From NCBI GenBank assembly GCA_949987565.1, contig OX465113.1, positions 1,890,264 through 1,954,263 on the forward strand: a DNA stretch of 64,000 nucleotides, read 5' to 3'. The notes under the pieces are model-generated. The model was given only the letters and a program-made list of their open reading frames with translations, was not told the DNA's origin and ran no database searches. The position numbers and the translations under genes are program-made. The DNA comes from Luidia sarsii (Eukaryota; Echinodermata; Asteroidea; Paxillosida; Luidiidae). Below, in pieces: positions 37,501 to 49,686 of the stretch (its first letter is position 1; each line of letters opens with the position of its first letter).

Positions 37501-38510
37501 CCATAATTATCGCGAGCGTTAGTATACTATCCCCTATTTGCCCCATTATCATACATATCTGAAATTATGTCGTTACAATTGAATTAATTTCAATAGATTT
37601 CTCTCGACTACAATTTAATTCAATTGGCGGGAGTCATATTTGGAACCTCTTTTTTTCCTTCTTCAGGAGGCGACCTCCGATACAAAGCATTTTGCTTAGG
37701 GAGGAGGTCGACACCTTTATTTGTTGATTGTCTCAGCATTGATTGGCTACTCGCGCACTCCCGCGTATCGCAAACCCGCCGCTATGCATCAAACTTTAAC
37801 ACGCGCCATCAGCATCTGCGTAACTGTGACCGTCTCGCAATTTTTTTTTTTGTATTATGTTAATTCAATCAAGCCTGTAACCTTTGCCATTTTATAGACG
37901 GTTGGAAAGTGTACGCACACTATATAGCAACCCTGAGGTTTTCTTGAAAAAAGTGGAGAGAAAAAAAAAATGCTCGCGGGATAAATTTAGGATGTCGCCG
38001 ATAGCAAGGACTTGAAGTATGCATTGCGGGTGTGAATGATTTTGATATACATATATATATTTTTTTCATTTCAATCATCTTGTAAATCTATACTTATATC
38101 AGTGTTTGCCGCAGGTTCCGTTACTTCCTTCTTTCTGTCTAAGAGTCCGATCCCCCCAATATCTTCCTTGAGATGGATTTTCCATCTAGAGGAGTGGTTG
38201 TTAGGTCGGGAAGATGCCGTGTGTAGGTGTTGTCGTAATCCAAGTGCCACGCCTTGTCTCCTACACTTTATACAGACGTCATCTCAAAACAAGCGCCTTA
38301 TTGCTCCCAAAACTTGTTTTCCTGTAGGGCTGGCCGATATTTTGATGTGTTGTTCCAATCCCGGTTTACTCCGGTTCTGCACGTGGCCCCGGCTGTATCA
38401 ATTCATTTATAACATGTGTATGACGCAATTCTTAAGGAGGGGATGAATGAACGAGGAGGAAGTGCGTAAACCTTATAATACGCAACCGTATTATTTCTAC
38501 AGGGAGGTCA
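34565..38510. other. Intron A-B, first part; one CpG-rich patch
   Basis: No exon supported. A T10-G12 junction sits at 35390-35412. The patch 35690-35975 is rich in CpG (including a cggcggcgg run) and contains TGACGTCA at 35887-35894. It could be a regulatory CpG island or alternative promoter, but no transcript start can be seen. The rest is AT-rich and unremarkable. Confidence 0.4.
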
Positions 38511-38935
38511 CAGAGAGAGAGAGAGAGAGCGAGGGAGAGTGAGGGAGAGACAGGAGGAGAGAGATAGAGAGAGATAGAGAGAGAGAGAGCGAGAGAGAGG
38601 CGAGAGACAGAGAGGGAGAGAGACTAGAGAGAGAGAGGAGGGAGAGAGAAAGAGAGAGAGCGAGGGAGAAAGAGAGTGGAGAGAGAGAAAGAGAAAAGGG
38701 AGATGGAGAGAGAGAGAGAGAGAGAGGGGGAGAGAGAGAGGCGAGAGAGAGCGAGATAGAGAGAGAGGGAGAGAGACTAGAGAGAGAGGGGGAGAAAGAG
38801 AGAGCGAGGGAGAGAGAGAGGGGAGAGAGAGTAAGAGAGGGAGAGAGAGAGAGATAGAGCTAGATAGATAGAGAGAGACGGACAGACAAACAGACAGACA
38901 GACAGACCGAGACAGACAGAGAGAGAGGGTGCCCG
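38511..38935. repeat. GA-rich microsatellite ending in (GACA)n
   Basis: About 425 bp of (GA)n with interspersed gggaga, gcga and gata variants. It passes into gacagacaaacagacag-type tetramers at 38878-38920. Confidence 0.93.
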
Positions 38936-39325
38936 GAAAGTAGCTTGGAATGAGTTAGGAGCACAACTTGATGCGAAACAGAAGAGTTCTGTCAGGACCC
39001 GATTCCAATATAAATCTCATCATAAGGTTAGGATCGATCGGGAATTGCCGGCGATGCGTGGGGCAGTTGGTCAATGCACTCGGCTTGATTTGAATCACTC
39101 GCGGACAAAATGAGGAGGTGTAACGCGACTCTGCCGTCGGACGCTGCGAGCCCGAAACAGGAGCCACTTCCAGCTCAAATCACGGGAGCCCCCCCCCCCC
39201 ACTTCCCGACCATGGAGGGCACGGGACCAATCGAATGAGCTCATAAGATTCACGGGTAAAGTTCAAATACAAGATCAAGTGTTGGACGATATTTTTTTGA
39301 TCAGGACAAGTCAAAGCATCAACTA
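38936..39325. other. Intron A-B, no gene seen
   Basis: Unique-looking DNA with a C11 run at about 39189. Nothing recognised. Confidence 0.5.
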
Positions 39326-39329
39326 TGAT

Positions 39330-39512
39330 ATCAAAAAATCAGGAGGGGCCAACATTTCGATCCTAGCAGGACCCTTTTTCGAAGGCAGAGTGCTTCTATG
39401 CCTTTGACAAAGGTCCTGCTATAGGATCGAGATATCAGGCGCTCCTAATTTTTGATATTTGCATTCTGGTCATTTTAGTGAGTAAGGAGTTTTCAACATT
39501 TTTGCATTTATT
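39330..39512 (+). mobile_element. Penelope-like end repeat, palindromic dimer
   Basis: The left arm 39330-39387 and right arm 39400-39460 are inverted copies. They contain tttcgatcctagcaggacc and tttgacaaaggtcctgct respectively. The tail gcattctggtcattttag to caacatttttgca matches the tails at 5890-5940 and (inverted) 63735-63790. The GAAAC position is mutated to GAGATA in the right arm. Confidence 0.6.
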
Positions 39513-41087
39513 ACAAAAACATCAACTGGTTACGGTATACACAATTATTGTTCAATAAAAGTTCAACTGCTGGACGAAACCGATCACGAACTCTCAGTAT
39601 TTCTGGAAAAAACGAGGAAATCTATGTTGAACAAAATGAATTATCCAACACTTTCGTTAGGTGTATAGAAACCATCGAGATTGCTATTCACAGATTCCAT
39701 AAATCCCTCTTTATCCCCGCAAAACAGACTGTTGAAGCGGAACCGGAAATCAAGAGGGGTGAGGTTCAACCAATTTAGGTCACACCGCGTCACACTGGCT
39801 ACCCGGGTCGTGCGGATTGATAAAACAACCGCAATTCGCGACACCTGCAGTGCCACTGCCAAATTCAGCGACCGTGTAAAAGCATAATATTCTAGCTATA
39901 ATCAGTGGTCCCTCGCACCGATCCACGTCACATCGAGGCAGGTCCGAAGAGTATACCGCCCGGTACAAACTTATACGAGACGGCCGTTGCCTCATCTGAT
40001 CTCAAAGGGGGATTGTTACTGCCTCTCAATAATTAAGCAAATCAGATCAGGTTGGAGGCGATTAAAGCGATGCGTGAGCGCGCGGCTCCGAACGGGCTAT
40101 AGAAAGGTGCGAAAAAATAACAGCCCGTCCAATATATGATGTCACCTGTCTTACACGCACGTCCATGATCGTCGGGGGGATATCGCATTTCTCCGTCACG
40201 GCTCCAATGGTTTCTGTACAACTTCGCCTCATCCATTCACCAGTGGCTGTTGTACTACATTATTGCCGTGCGTGCCCCGGGTCTCCCTCAGCGCTGGTCC
40301 GTAGTATATACAGGTGCAGTTTGAGCCTCGGATCAATCAAAATGATGCAAAATGAAGCTGAAATTCATGATGAGTTTCAGGGGGGGGGGGCTGCTGAATA
40401 AAACAAAGGAGCCCCGCTCCGAGCTCTGCATAATCAGGAAAATATGACCTTCTCATCAGCTCATCAGACGGCAGTCGGCTGTGCGAATATTTTAACAATC
40501 AGTCGATAAATTCTACATTTATTCACCATCCGTCAACTCAGGCTCGCAGATGGTTCAGGGGAGAGACGGCATCCGCCTTCCCGGTGATTTTAATAGAAAC
40601 AAAAATAGGAGTAGAAAATCCATCTCAACTAATACAAGGACAGCGATGCTGCATTGGAACGGAGGGAGGCCCAAAACATTGTTTAAAAAGAAATGACAGC
40701 TTGTTTTAACGACGGGCAACAGCGTATAGCACGGGCTGGCTCGAGTTGAGCGCAGCCAGGAAAGCGACTATACGATGGGCTGACATTAAACACTCAGCGC
40801 GTGGAATTCCTCAACTCTTGTTTTCTTAACCCCGCGTTCTCTCGCCTTAATGCGGACGGCGCTGACGTCCGCTCGGTTTATTTTTAACGCCGGGGAAGCT
40901 CGATTAGGTCCGTGAGGTAAATAGAATCGCGCCTTTAAGATTCCCCTTCCCGTTCCACGCATTATGGGTCCCCATTCGAACGCTGCCGAATTCAAGCGAT
41001 GCTTCCACACCTTGAAAGACATTTGGGCTCTGTATCTATGTTTGTTGTTCACTCAACAGCAGGGCGACCACAAACCGAATAAACCAG
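39513..41087. other. Intron A-B, no gene seen
   Basis: No exon or RNA gene. A G11 run at about 40380. The block 40790-41050 is CpG-containing and evenly composed, without coding signals. Confidence 0.45.
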
Positions 41088-41343
41088 GACCCTTTTCCCA
41101 AAACCCGGCTTAGGCTTCGGCTCCAGCTTCGTCTCTGTTAGCCAAAAGCTAAAAACCAAACCACAGGTTAGAGTTCTCTACTGAAATAATGCTGCGAATT
41201 CTTTTTCAAATCGAAGTATAAGATTCCAAAACGAAGCCAAATGCCTCCCATTGTAATGCCTTGTAATACTTGTAAAAATGGATCAAAGAAATGGAGACAA
41301 AGCCGGAGCCTGAGCCTAAGCCGGGTTTTGGGAAAAGGGCCCA
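41088..41343. mobile_element. MITE-like element, GGCTNN inverted termini (copy 1)
   Basis: The termini are about 48-bp inverted repeats. Left: cccttttcccaaaacccgg, then cttaggcttcggctcc. Right: ggagcctgagcctaagccgg, then gttttgggaaaaggg. The inner part of each terminus is a run of GGCTNN hexamers. The centre (about 155 bp) is AT-richer and non-coding. Copies 2 and 3 lie at 49.2 and 49.5 kb. Confidence 0.75.
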
Positions 41344-44300
41344 AGACTTTCCAGGCAAATAGTCTGGTGCCTTATCACACGACGTGGACATTGGTCAAGT
41401 ATCATTGGGCAAAAAGGAAATGTGGCCATGTGGGTTGACGGAGAGTGTAAGGGAGGTCTCCTGACGGCGGGCAGAGTAGGCCTACACGCTGCCCGAAACG
41501 TTGAGTTACAGGCTTTTTTTTCAGAGCCACACTCCGTCTCAAGAGAGATGTATTGCTGTGTATACCGCAAAGCTTTCCACTTGGGGCCTATTTACCGCCA
41601 ATCCCTATACGTTAATGCACCTCAATGCGCACAATTCTATAGCGTTTCCAATCTAATTTCCAGCTTAGTCGATGCTTTCATCGCTTCGCCTTCATTCTCC
41701 TCCTTCGGTGTTTAGCGCTTGCTTCTGTACATTTGAAGGCCCTCGTCCCCCTTTGAAGCCCGCCGAAAGAGTGCAAGAGGCATATCCGATTGTTCGATGT
41801 CTCCAGCTCTGTCAAACCCCATTAGGGAATGGTGCGCAGACCAATAAGATGATTCGGGACATTAAGATGGAAAATCGGGCAGTTAGTTACAAAATACCAA
41901 TAATAAGTCTCTCGGACAGATAGTACTATAGATTCAACGAAATAGATTGTCTTTTTTTCAGGTAGACCTATATATGAGCCTTGAATTTAAACATGCGTGT
42001 TTCTCCTCAAAAAACCCACAGGCCTATGCATTTCATTTTGTGGAATTTGAAACCGCAGCCGGTTTTTTTTTTTTTTGAGGAAACCGGCATCACCGTGTGA
42101 ACGGCGGGATGGACTCAATGCCACGCTTGCCCTGTATCCAATCTAGGGAGGTATTCAGGCTGTCAAGGAATATCAACCAGCACCCCTCAATTCAGTAAAT
42201 GAAATAGTTCTAGCCTGCTCGAGTGATTCTTCCCGTCCCTCTCCCGTAAAGAGGAGATACAGCCACGGCCTGACCACGACCAAAAAACACTCAAACGTCC
42301 AGATATTTGTTTCAGGACCATTTTTGCAGCAGGAGGGGAGGGGGGTTCAACGGGAATGTGACCATAGAGGGATCGATCCAAATCCGAATTTTTCTTGATG
42401 GGATTTTTTCGTAACCAAATCTCTATGCCCTCGGGAAGCAGAAAGAGTCGACGGAACGGGAGTCGTGGAGATTACGATTTCGTACGCGGTTGTCTGACCA
42501 ACGGATTCGAGTTTTTTTTTTTATCTTCGGTTTGTTTCAAGTTGGAAAATATTTATACCCAAGAAAATAAATCACCGTTTCGTGTTGGGCTCTTGGTCTC
42601 GTGGCAACGAAATCCATCGCTTGATTTGAGGGAAAAATTATTCACCTGCATGAGGAGTTGAAGAGTAGGCCTAACACTTCCCAATAAAGAAAGACATCCC
42701 GAGGCCTCGAGACGAAAATACTATTTCTACGAAAGAAAAAATTGAAACGTCACCCAAAATGGAAAAAAGAATTTCGATCTCTTTGGAAGTTGGAAGGAGA
42801 CGCCACATTTTCTTTAAGGTGCGTTCTGCTTCTCCGATGAAAGGTTAAATGAGAACCACTTTGGCTGTGTTAAGGGGAAATGCCACACTACTTCTAGAAA
42901 GGAAGTGTAGTATTTTTATCCACAAGCACCATGCCTACCGTGCCCAGCCAAATGCTGTCGTCGCTTTGCTCAGCTTGAAACCAGCCGTGTCAATGTATGT
43001 GAAATCCGACCCAGTAACGTAAACCGTTGGCGGACCACGCGAGGTGAAAAAGAGCAGGGAACAACAGGAAAGATAACCAGTTCGGCAGTCGTGATTTCCA
43101 CAAGCTTGAAAAAAACACTAACACATGGGAAATCTTAGAATAACACAGGCATGCCGAAAAAGAAGGGGAAAAAACGAAAAAGAAGAAGAAGAAAAGGTGA
43201 GGATGAAAGGGGCACAGATGTGGCGCAGACGTAATTGCGTGTGTACGCGATGAGTTATCCGCCACAAATTGGTTTTTAAATGCGTTTACGTGTGTAGGGC
43301 TTCTTGTCTCGGCGTTGCTCTGGGCTTTGGGGGAGTTATCCATGGCGTGGCATGCTGACACGACCTCCCTCAGAGTTCACAATCAACTCCCGCCTACAAC
43401 ATACAACGCGGCTACCAGTAGGCCTACTCCTACAATACCAAAGGAGCAGCGCCACAGAACTGCAGAGTTATGAAAGCGCCCTTGGCTCTTGCTCAGTGGG
43501 TAGGACAAAACACATCCATATCTTCATTATTAAAACTGACAAATAAATGCAATGTTGGCTTTTCATTGACGGAATCTGGCAGTAAATACGATCCGTTCGT
43601 CAGCATCGACACATTTCAATACGGTAAAGAAACCGGGTCATCGTGACTTGGGATTGAATCAATAATCAAAACAACTCGTGTAATATCCCGAGAAGAAGTG
43701 AGGCAAGAGCAGACTCTTGGAAGCAATCAGATTATTGCTGTAACTTACGAGTGCCCCGGAGCTTCAACCTTTAAAGGGTTTTGTGTTTTCTTTGCACCGA
43801 GAACCGGTCAATGTTGTTTCGGTACCGGGTTGTTGTGTGCCTGGTGCTTTTAACACCCGGCTTTTAGCACCGATAGTGTACCTGGCTTCGTCACATACCG
43901 GTATTGTGATGGAGCACAACATTACACATTGTTAATTGTGCGGATTCAAGACCCGGATTCCTTGGGAAACTAACCGACAATTGTCTCTTTATCGTCAGTA
44001 TACGCGAAAGGTAACATCATTTTGTATGCCGGCCGCAATCTCATTTATTGCAGTAATATAATATGTCCATGACATTATTACTGATTGCCAAGCCCCATAT
44101 CTGTAACTTAATGGAAATATGCATTCCCATTTTCGCTTCGATATTGAGAGGTCAAACTGTGGGGTTTTTTTTCCTGTTCGCTCGAAAAGGTGTGGGAATA
44201 GCCTCACGACAGTCCCGCTATCTGGCAGCGTGTACCGGTACGCCATTACGAGAACTATGTAGGCCTAATGCCCATTCATTTTTAAACAACTCTGCTTCAC

Positions 44301-47300
44301 AATTTTTGATAACTATACGCTGAGCTTCCACTCTCCAATCAGTGCGCGAGTGCGAATTATAATCTACGCTGTCGATACTTGCCGTGTAAATTACACAGCT
44401 CAGTTCACTTGGAATAATGAACCAGGGGAAGAAAATCGAACTTAATCGTGAAATCAATACCAGTGTATATTGAGCCTTATGTCACAATGTATGGCTGGGA
44501 AGCGGGTGTTAATGACTGCGGGGTTTGTCTTACGTAATATTCTCTAATCTAGATCGACTAATTGGAATGAAAACACCTTCCTTTAATAAAAAAAAAACGA
44601 GGCAACGAACTCATGGTTTAATCACATACGCATGCAGGGGTTTTTCCTCGACTTTTCGTCGCGGCAAACTTGGCGCGTGACCAGCCTCCATGCATGCAAT
44701 GAGCGATGAATAACGGGTTTGTTGTTCGGGGGGCAGACTATGCGCCTGCCGCGCCGATGATAGATAATTGGACGACATCAACCGGACATCAAAGAAGGAC
44801 AGGGCATTATTCAGTGGAACACCGGATGGTACCGCTTATCGAAAACCGTGCTCGCTGGCTTCGACCTGGCCCGTAACTCCCCCCGGGCGGTGCCCGCATT
44901 ATATTCTCTTCTCTCCGACCACGTTTTGGCGTTCCGTGGACCGGGAATTCGAAGTATCGCTCCGGGGTTCCCACTGAGGAATAAGTTCACCTTAGGAATT
45001 GATTATCCTATCGTATCTCGTGACATTCCACTCCGCGGCCCCCCAAAAAAAAAAATCATTCACGAAATTCAAACATCGTGCGCGCGTCTGTTGCTTAATG
45101 AGGTTAAGACACAGGATTTATCTTAACGAAATAACTTTAAGGTGCCCGTACCCCTGCCCTCAAAAAAGTCGTGCATATACCTTTTTTCTCCCTAAAGCAG
45201 ATTCTGAAAAATACCCAATTTTTTTTCAGTTCAATTTGTGACCTGTGAAGAGGAATTGATTGGCACGTGAAGTAAATTTTGCTTCAAATCTGCCAACTGT
45301 ATATTATCATAACCCTTCCAGAATGTTCAGATGCATGGGGGATATTCCTGGCTACCTTCGCATAACAAAAATACACACTTGAGTCCAATATCTGCGACAG
45401 TAACTCACGATGGCTGCAGATGGAAATTCAGTTTGATCTTTTTTTCACGTAGCCTGAAAGAGAAGTTGCCCTATCAATCGAATAGCCCAAGGATACGGGC
45501 CACCATTCCAAGACCTTTTACGACCATCAAGAGTCATATTAAGAATCAGTTTACAACGACCACAAAACGCGCGAGCCAGGCTCAACTCCTGCACGGCGGG
45601 CTCTGAGCGTTGTCCATTTTGCTTCCACTGCGCAAATATATAGATTCGTCGGACGAAAATGACCAAATTGTGGGATTTCTGCCACAACAATGTCAACACG
45701 AGGGCCGTGTATAATTGACAAAGTGTCACTTTGGGGATTGGTATGTGGCAGGGTGCGGCATGGTAAACAACAGCGCGCCACAAATGAAAGCGGACGGCGA
45801 TCGATATCAGTGCACACCTTTTCGACGGAACGTTTCATCTTCCGAAATAAACACCGAAAGTGCAGTGGCAGAGGGAAAGGGCGAATCTAACACGGCTTAA
45901 AGCAAACAGCATTTCAATTTGTGTCCTTCCATTTTCAGTCTCTGATCTGAAAATCTAAATCAGTTAAATGTTGATTTGAAGAGATACAAATTTCGCTTTA
46001 AAAAAAAAAGGGAAGGAAATTTGACAGGACCAGGGGTTCAACGAGAGACCTATAGGCTTGACGTATACCGGATTTGTATACACGAAGACTTTTTAAAGAT
46101 TAATATCTATGTAAACATGAGTCGGTTCATTTGCTGATATTTCCTGTTTTGGGCAAAGAAAGGCATAGAACTAAACGATGCATCCTGATGAAACCGTGAT
46201 GTATTATGGGCTGGGTTGGCAATATATATTCCTTACTTTACGATTGGTCACAGTCATCAGGTAACCAATCACGCAGACTTCAGTCAAGGCCATGGACTGT
46301 CCTTTTCCAGACAACACCAGTAATACAAACGATACCTCGTCTCTCTCCACATGAAAATTCCCTGTATGCCCCTGTTTCTTGGGGGATAATTACCGTTCGC
46401 CGTGACATGTAAAACACATGTGCATGTTAATCACTCGGGTCTCATGTCGGCATTGTCTTTCAATCCGGAAGACTGCGTGCATACCGTATAGCTGTGTGGA
46501 AGGTTTTCTTGTGGATTTCTTTTCTTCTTCGTGATAGTAATCATTCAGATACTCTGCGGCTTGGAGTTTAACTTTTACAAACAATTTTGAAAATGGCAAA
46601 GAAACTTTGACTGGACCGGGATTTGAAGACAAAATACATTCTTAATTATATAGGCCTACTTCAATAACGTATCAGCGAAGAAAAAAAACCCGCTTGATGA
46701 AAACTATTTGTTAATTGTCATGATGGTGTACTGGTACCGGTGTGGCGTATTCGAGGTACAAGATGGAATTTCTGCTGCACGTGTGTATTTCTTGTTGGAC
46801 CCCCCCCCCCATCTTTCCCCCGCTAGCAGACTTCCCTAGTTAATGTTTCAAGAAGGGCAGAATTCCACGGTTGACAACTGCAATGTGACCGACCCTGGGG
46901 CTGCTATCCTGGGCGAGTTCGGCACGCCATTTCCATCCGTCCCTGTCTGGACACCAACGACCAATTATTCATGAGACAATGGTACGAGAGGAGAACGCGC
47001 AATAATACGTGCTCCGCGCAGCCCGTATCGGACGGGATGCAACGTCGCGTGGCCGCCACCAGATAACAACGGGCCTGCATCTGTCTCGCTGATGATGATG
47101 CGACGCAATCTGTCTTGTTGGCGAGGTGAATCAACGCTATGAGAGCCATTGGCTCATTAACGGCTCCAATTGGATCTTAATTGAGCCTTTACCTGAAGGA
47201 GAGTCGGTTGATCTTAATTGCAACCTTGTGTCAATACCAATTAGAATTTGCCTCAATGCGTCATATCCTGCAGTGCGTGCATGCATGCGCCCAATTCTGG

Positions 47301-49226
47301 CCAAAGAGCGCGGACAGAATCCGTGATGTTTCCGGTCATTTACCCAACATTCCCAAATCGTCCTCCCTCCGATGTTTCTCCATTCAGACGGCTATTATGA
47401 CCGATTGTGGCATGCGCCTATTATTGCCAATCCCAGACAGCGGCTTTGCCTTTGTCTATAGGAATCGATTTGAAGAGCTTTCCTAGGAACCCAAATGAGA
47501 GGGACTTCAATGTTTGACTTTTGCATGGAATTTTTTTTTTTTCATAAATCAAGCACGAACCCGTGCATTGAGCACCACTTCAAACATCCAGAGCCCTTTG
47601 ATTAGAAAATCAAAACCAAAGACAGGGGTAGATTTGGAGAAAAAAAAAAAATCATCGACAAATCGCTCGTGTTACCTGAACATAATGTTGGCATGTCAGC
47701 ATTTGTTTCACAGAAAACACATAAAAGATCAGACAAAAATAACAAGACTGAATCTTGCCACTGTAGATATACCAAACGTCATCAGACACAGGTCACGCGA
47801 GGGATGTAAACAGTCGCGTTGCAATAAATAACGTGCGTGTCCTTGATTGAATAAAGGGACGTTATAGTAGTGCCAGCGGTTCCAGCTCTACTTAGTTCCA
47901 TGTGTCAAAAGCGTACCATCACAATGTGAAGGGACGCTGGGTTGTGTCAGGGTATCTTATTTGTTGAAATCCAGCCCAGCGCGGACTGCCTCCGAGCTCC
48001 TCAGCCGGTGGAACCCAGCCATTGTTCCCTCCCTTCAATGAACAGAATCGCGCTCTTCTGACCTTCAGCCCATGCATGCAGTCGACGTTCAGATGAAAAT
48101 CATTCGCGGTCTTGACAGAGAAACATTTGCATGGGAAATTAGGAATGCTTCTTCTAAAAAAGAAGGGGAAACTACATAGGAATACATGTGTATTTCCGAG
48201 CCCAAATTCGTAATCTGTTGCCGAGGGCTGGTAAAATATGATAAATTTTCTTACAAAGAAAGAGCTACAATGATTCCTCCAAAATAGGTTGGCAGCTATG
48301 CAATTGCGCATAAAACCGGAACAAATTAGTGTGCATGCTGCAGTTTTTCCTCATTATCGGGAAAGCACAAAAAATCGAAGTTCTATACAATTTATAATGA
48401 TTCATGGATCTGTTTTATTTTGCATGAAAATCTACACCAAACCTTATGTGACCGTGAAACTACATCATTCCACTTGTGATTTCCCAAGTTTTGTCCGAAT
48501 CATCAATAATCAAATTGAAATGATTTCCAGAATTCTCGTACACTTGAAACTAGCCTGGACAGACTGCAATAAAACCAATCAACCAACCAAGAAATATAAT
48601 TTAGGCGTTATTATATTATGAGAAGCCTTGAAATCTATATTCGCATGCATGGCATCATTAACCTTAACACCGCCGAACCAAGAGCTATCAATTCCTGCCT
48701 TCTTGTTCTGAAACGATTTTGGCCATGTCTCCTCTTCACTTCCTCTAATGTGACTGCATAATATGGGCGGAAATGAAGGCCGATCGAACCACTGGAGCAG
48801 GGTGTGTATATCGATTAAAAGCTGGACAAATACTAGTGTTATTTCATTTAAATGACTTCAGAGAACCTCTCTTTTTCTGCGAAGACCTCCGGATGAATAA
48901 TGAACTCGAAAATGTGAGCAACACCTCTTTAATGATCACTTATTTATGAAATACCGCGAGTTTCGTTTCGTTGTGGAGGCGCATCGCCGTTATACCGCTG
49001 CTGAATAACCCCACTAAGGGGCCATTCGAATCGCGGTTATAATAAGGATCGCAATTCCAGCTCCACTTTTGGGCGGAGTGATACTGGAGTGTGTGCGATC
49101 GCTCCGCGGTGGAAAAAAAAGAATCGGTTTTTAATCCCAAAATGCATTGCGCGCGCTTCACCGCGCGCTGTCAGCAGCCTACACAAGGCATGTCTCCCTA
49201 GCTATCGGGGCCCTTTTTGAAAACAT
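41344..49226. other. Intron A-B, middle part, no gene seen
   Basis: About 7.9 kb without a supported exon or RNA gene. It holds several TAGGCCTA palindromes, homopolymer runs (T14 near 42064, C6-A11 near 45043, C12 near 46801), and a stretch at 47130-47260 with repeated ttaattg-type homeodomain sites. Confidence 0.45.
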
Positions 49227-49470
49227 GGGCCCTTTTCCAAAACCCGGCTTAGGCTTCGGCTCCGGCTTCGTCAATGTTATTGTTATGCAAAAGCTGAAAT
49301 CACAGGTTGGAATTCTTTGTTGGGGTTGAAGCTTTAAATTTTGTTTTAAAACGCAGTATAACATTAAAAAATAATGCCAAATGTCTCTCGTTTTCATGCC
49401 TTGTACCTTAAAATGGATGCAAAAAAATGGAGACAAAGCCGGAGCCTATGCCGGGTATTGGAAAAGCGCC
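49227..49470. mobile_element. MITE-like element, GGCTNN inverted termini (copy 2)
   Basis: Left terminus gggcccttttccaaaacccg, then gcttaggcttcggctccgg. The right terminus (agacaaagccggagcc, ccgggtattggaaaag) is the inverse with a deletion. The centre matches copy 1 in short blocks (aatgcc, cttgta, aaaatggat). Confidence 0.72.
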
Positions 49471-49686
49471 TAGACTTCCGATCAGGCTCCGATCTTGTCG
49501 TTCTTTCTTCTATCCATTTTAAAATGCAAGGCGTGAAAACGGGAGGCCTTTAGCTTCGATTTTAAAGGTTACACTATTCGTTAAAAAACCCCAAAGTTTC
49601 AAGAAACCCAACCTGTGTTTTTGGCTTTTGAAATGAAAAAGAAACAGAGACAAAGCCGGAGCCCGAGCCTAAGCCGGGTTTTCTTC
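49471..49686. mobile_element. MITE-like element, third diverged copy
   Basis: Directly abuts copy 2. The right terminus is well kept (gagacaaagccggagcccga, then gcctaagccgggtttt). The left terminus is degenerate (gatcaggctccgatcttgtc). The centre again contains the aaaatg...gcctt block. Confidence 0.55.
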
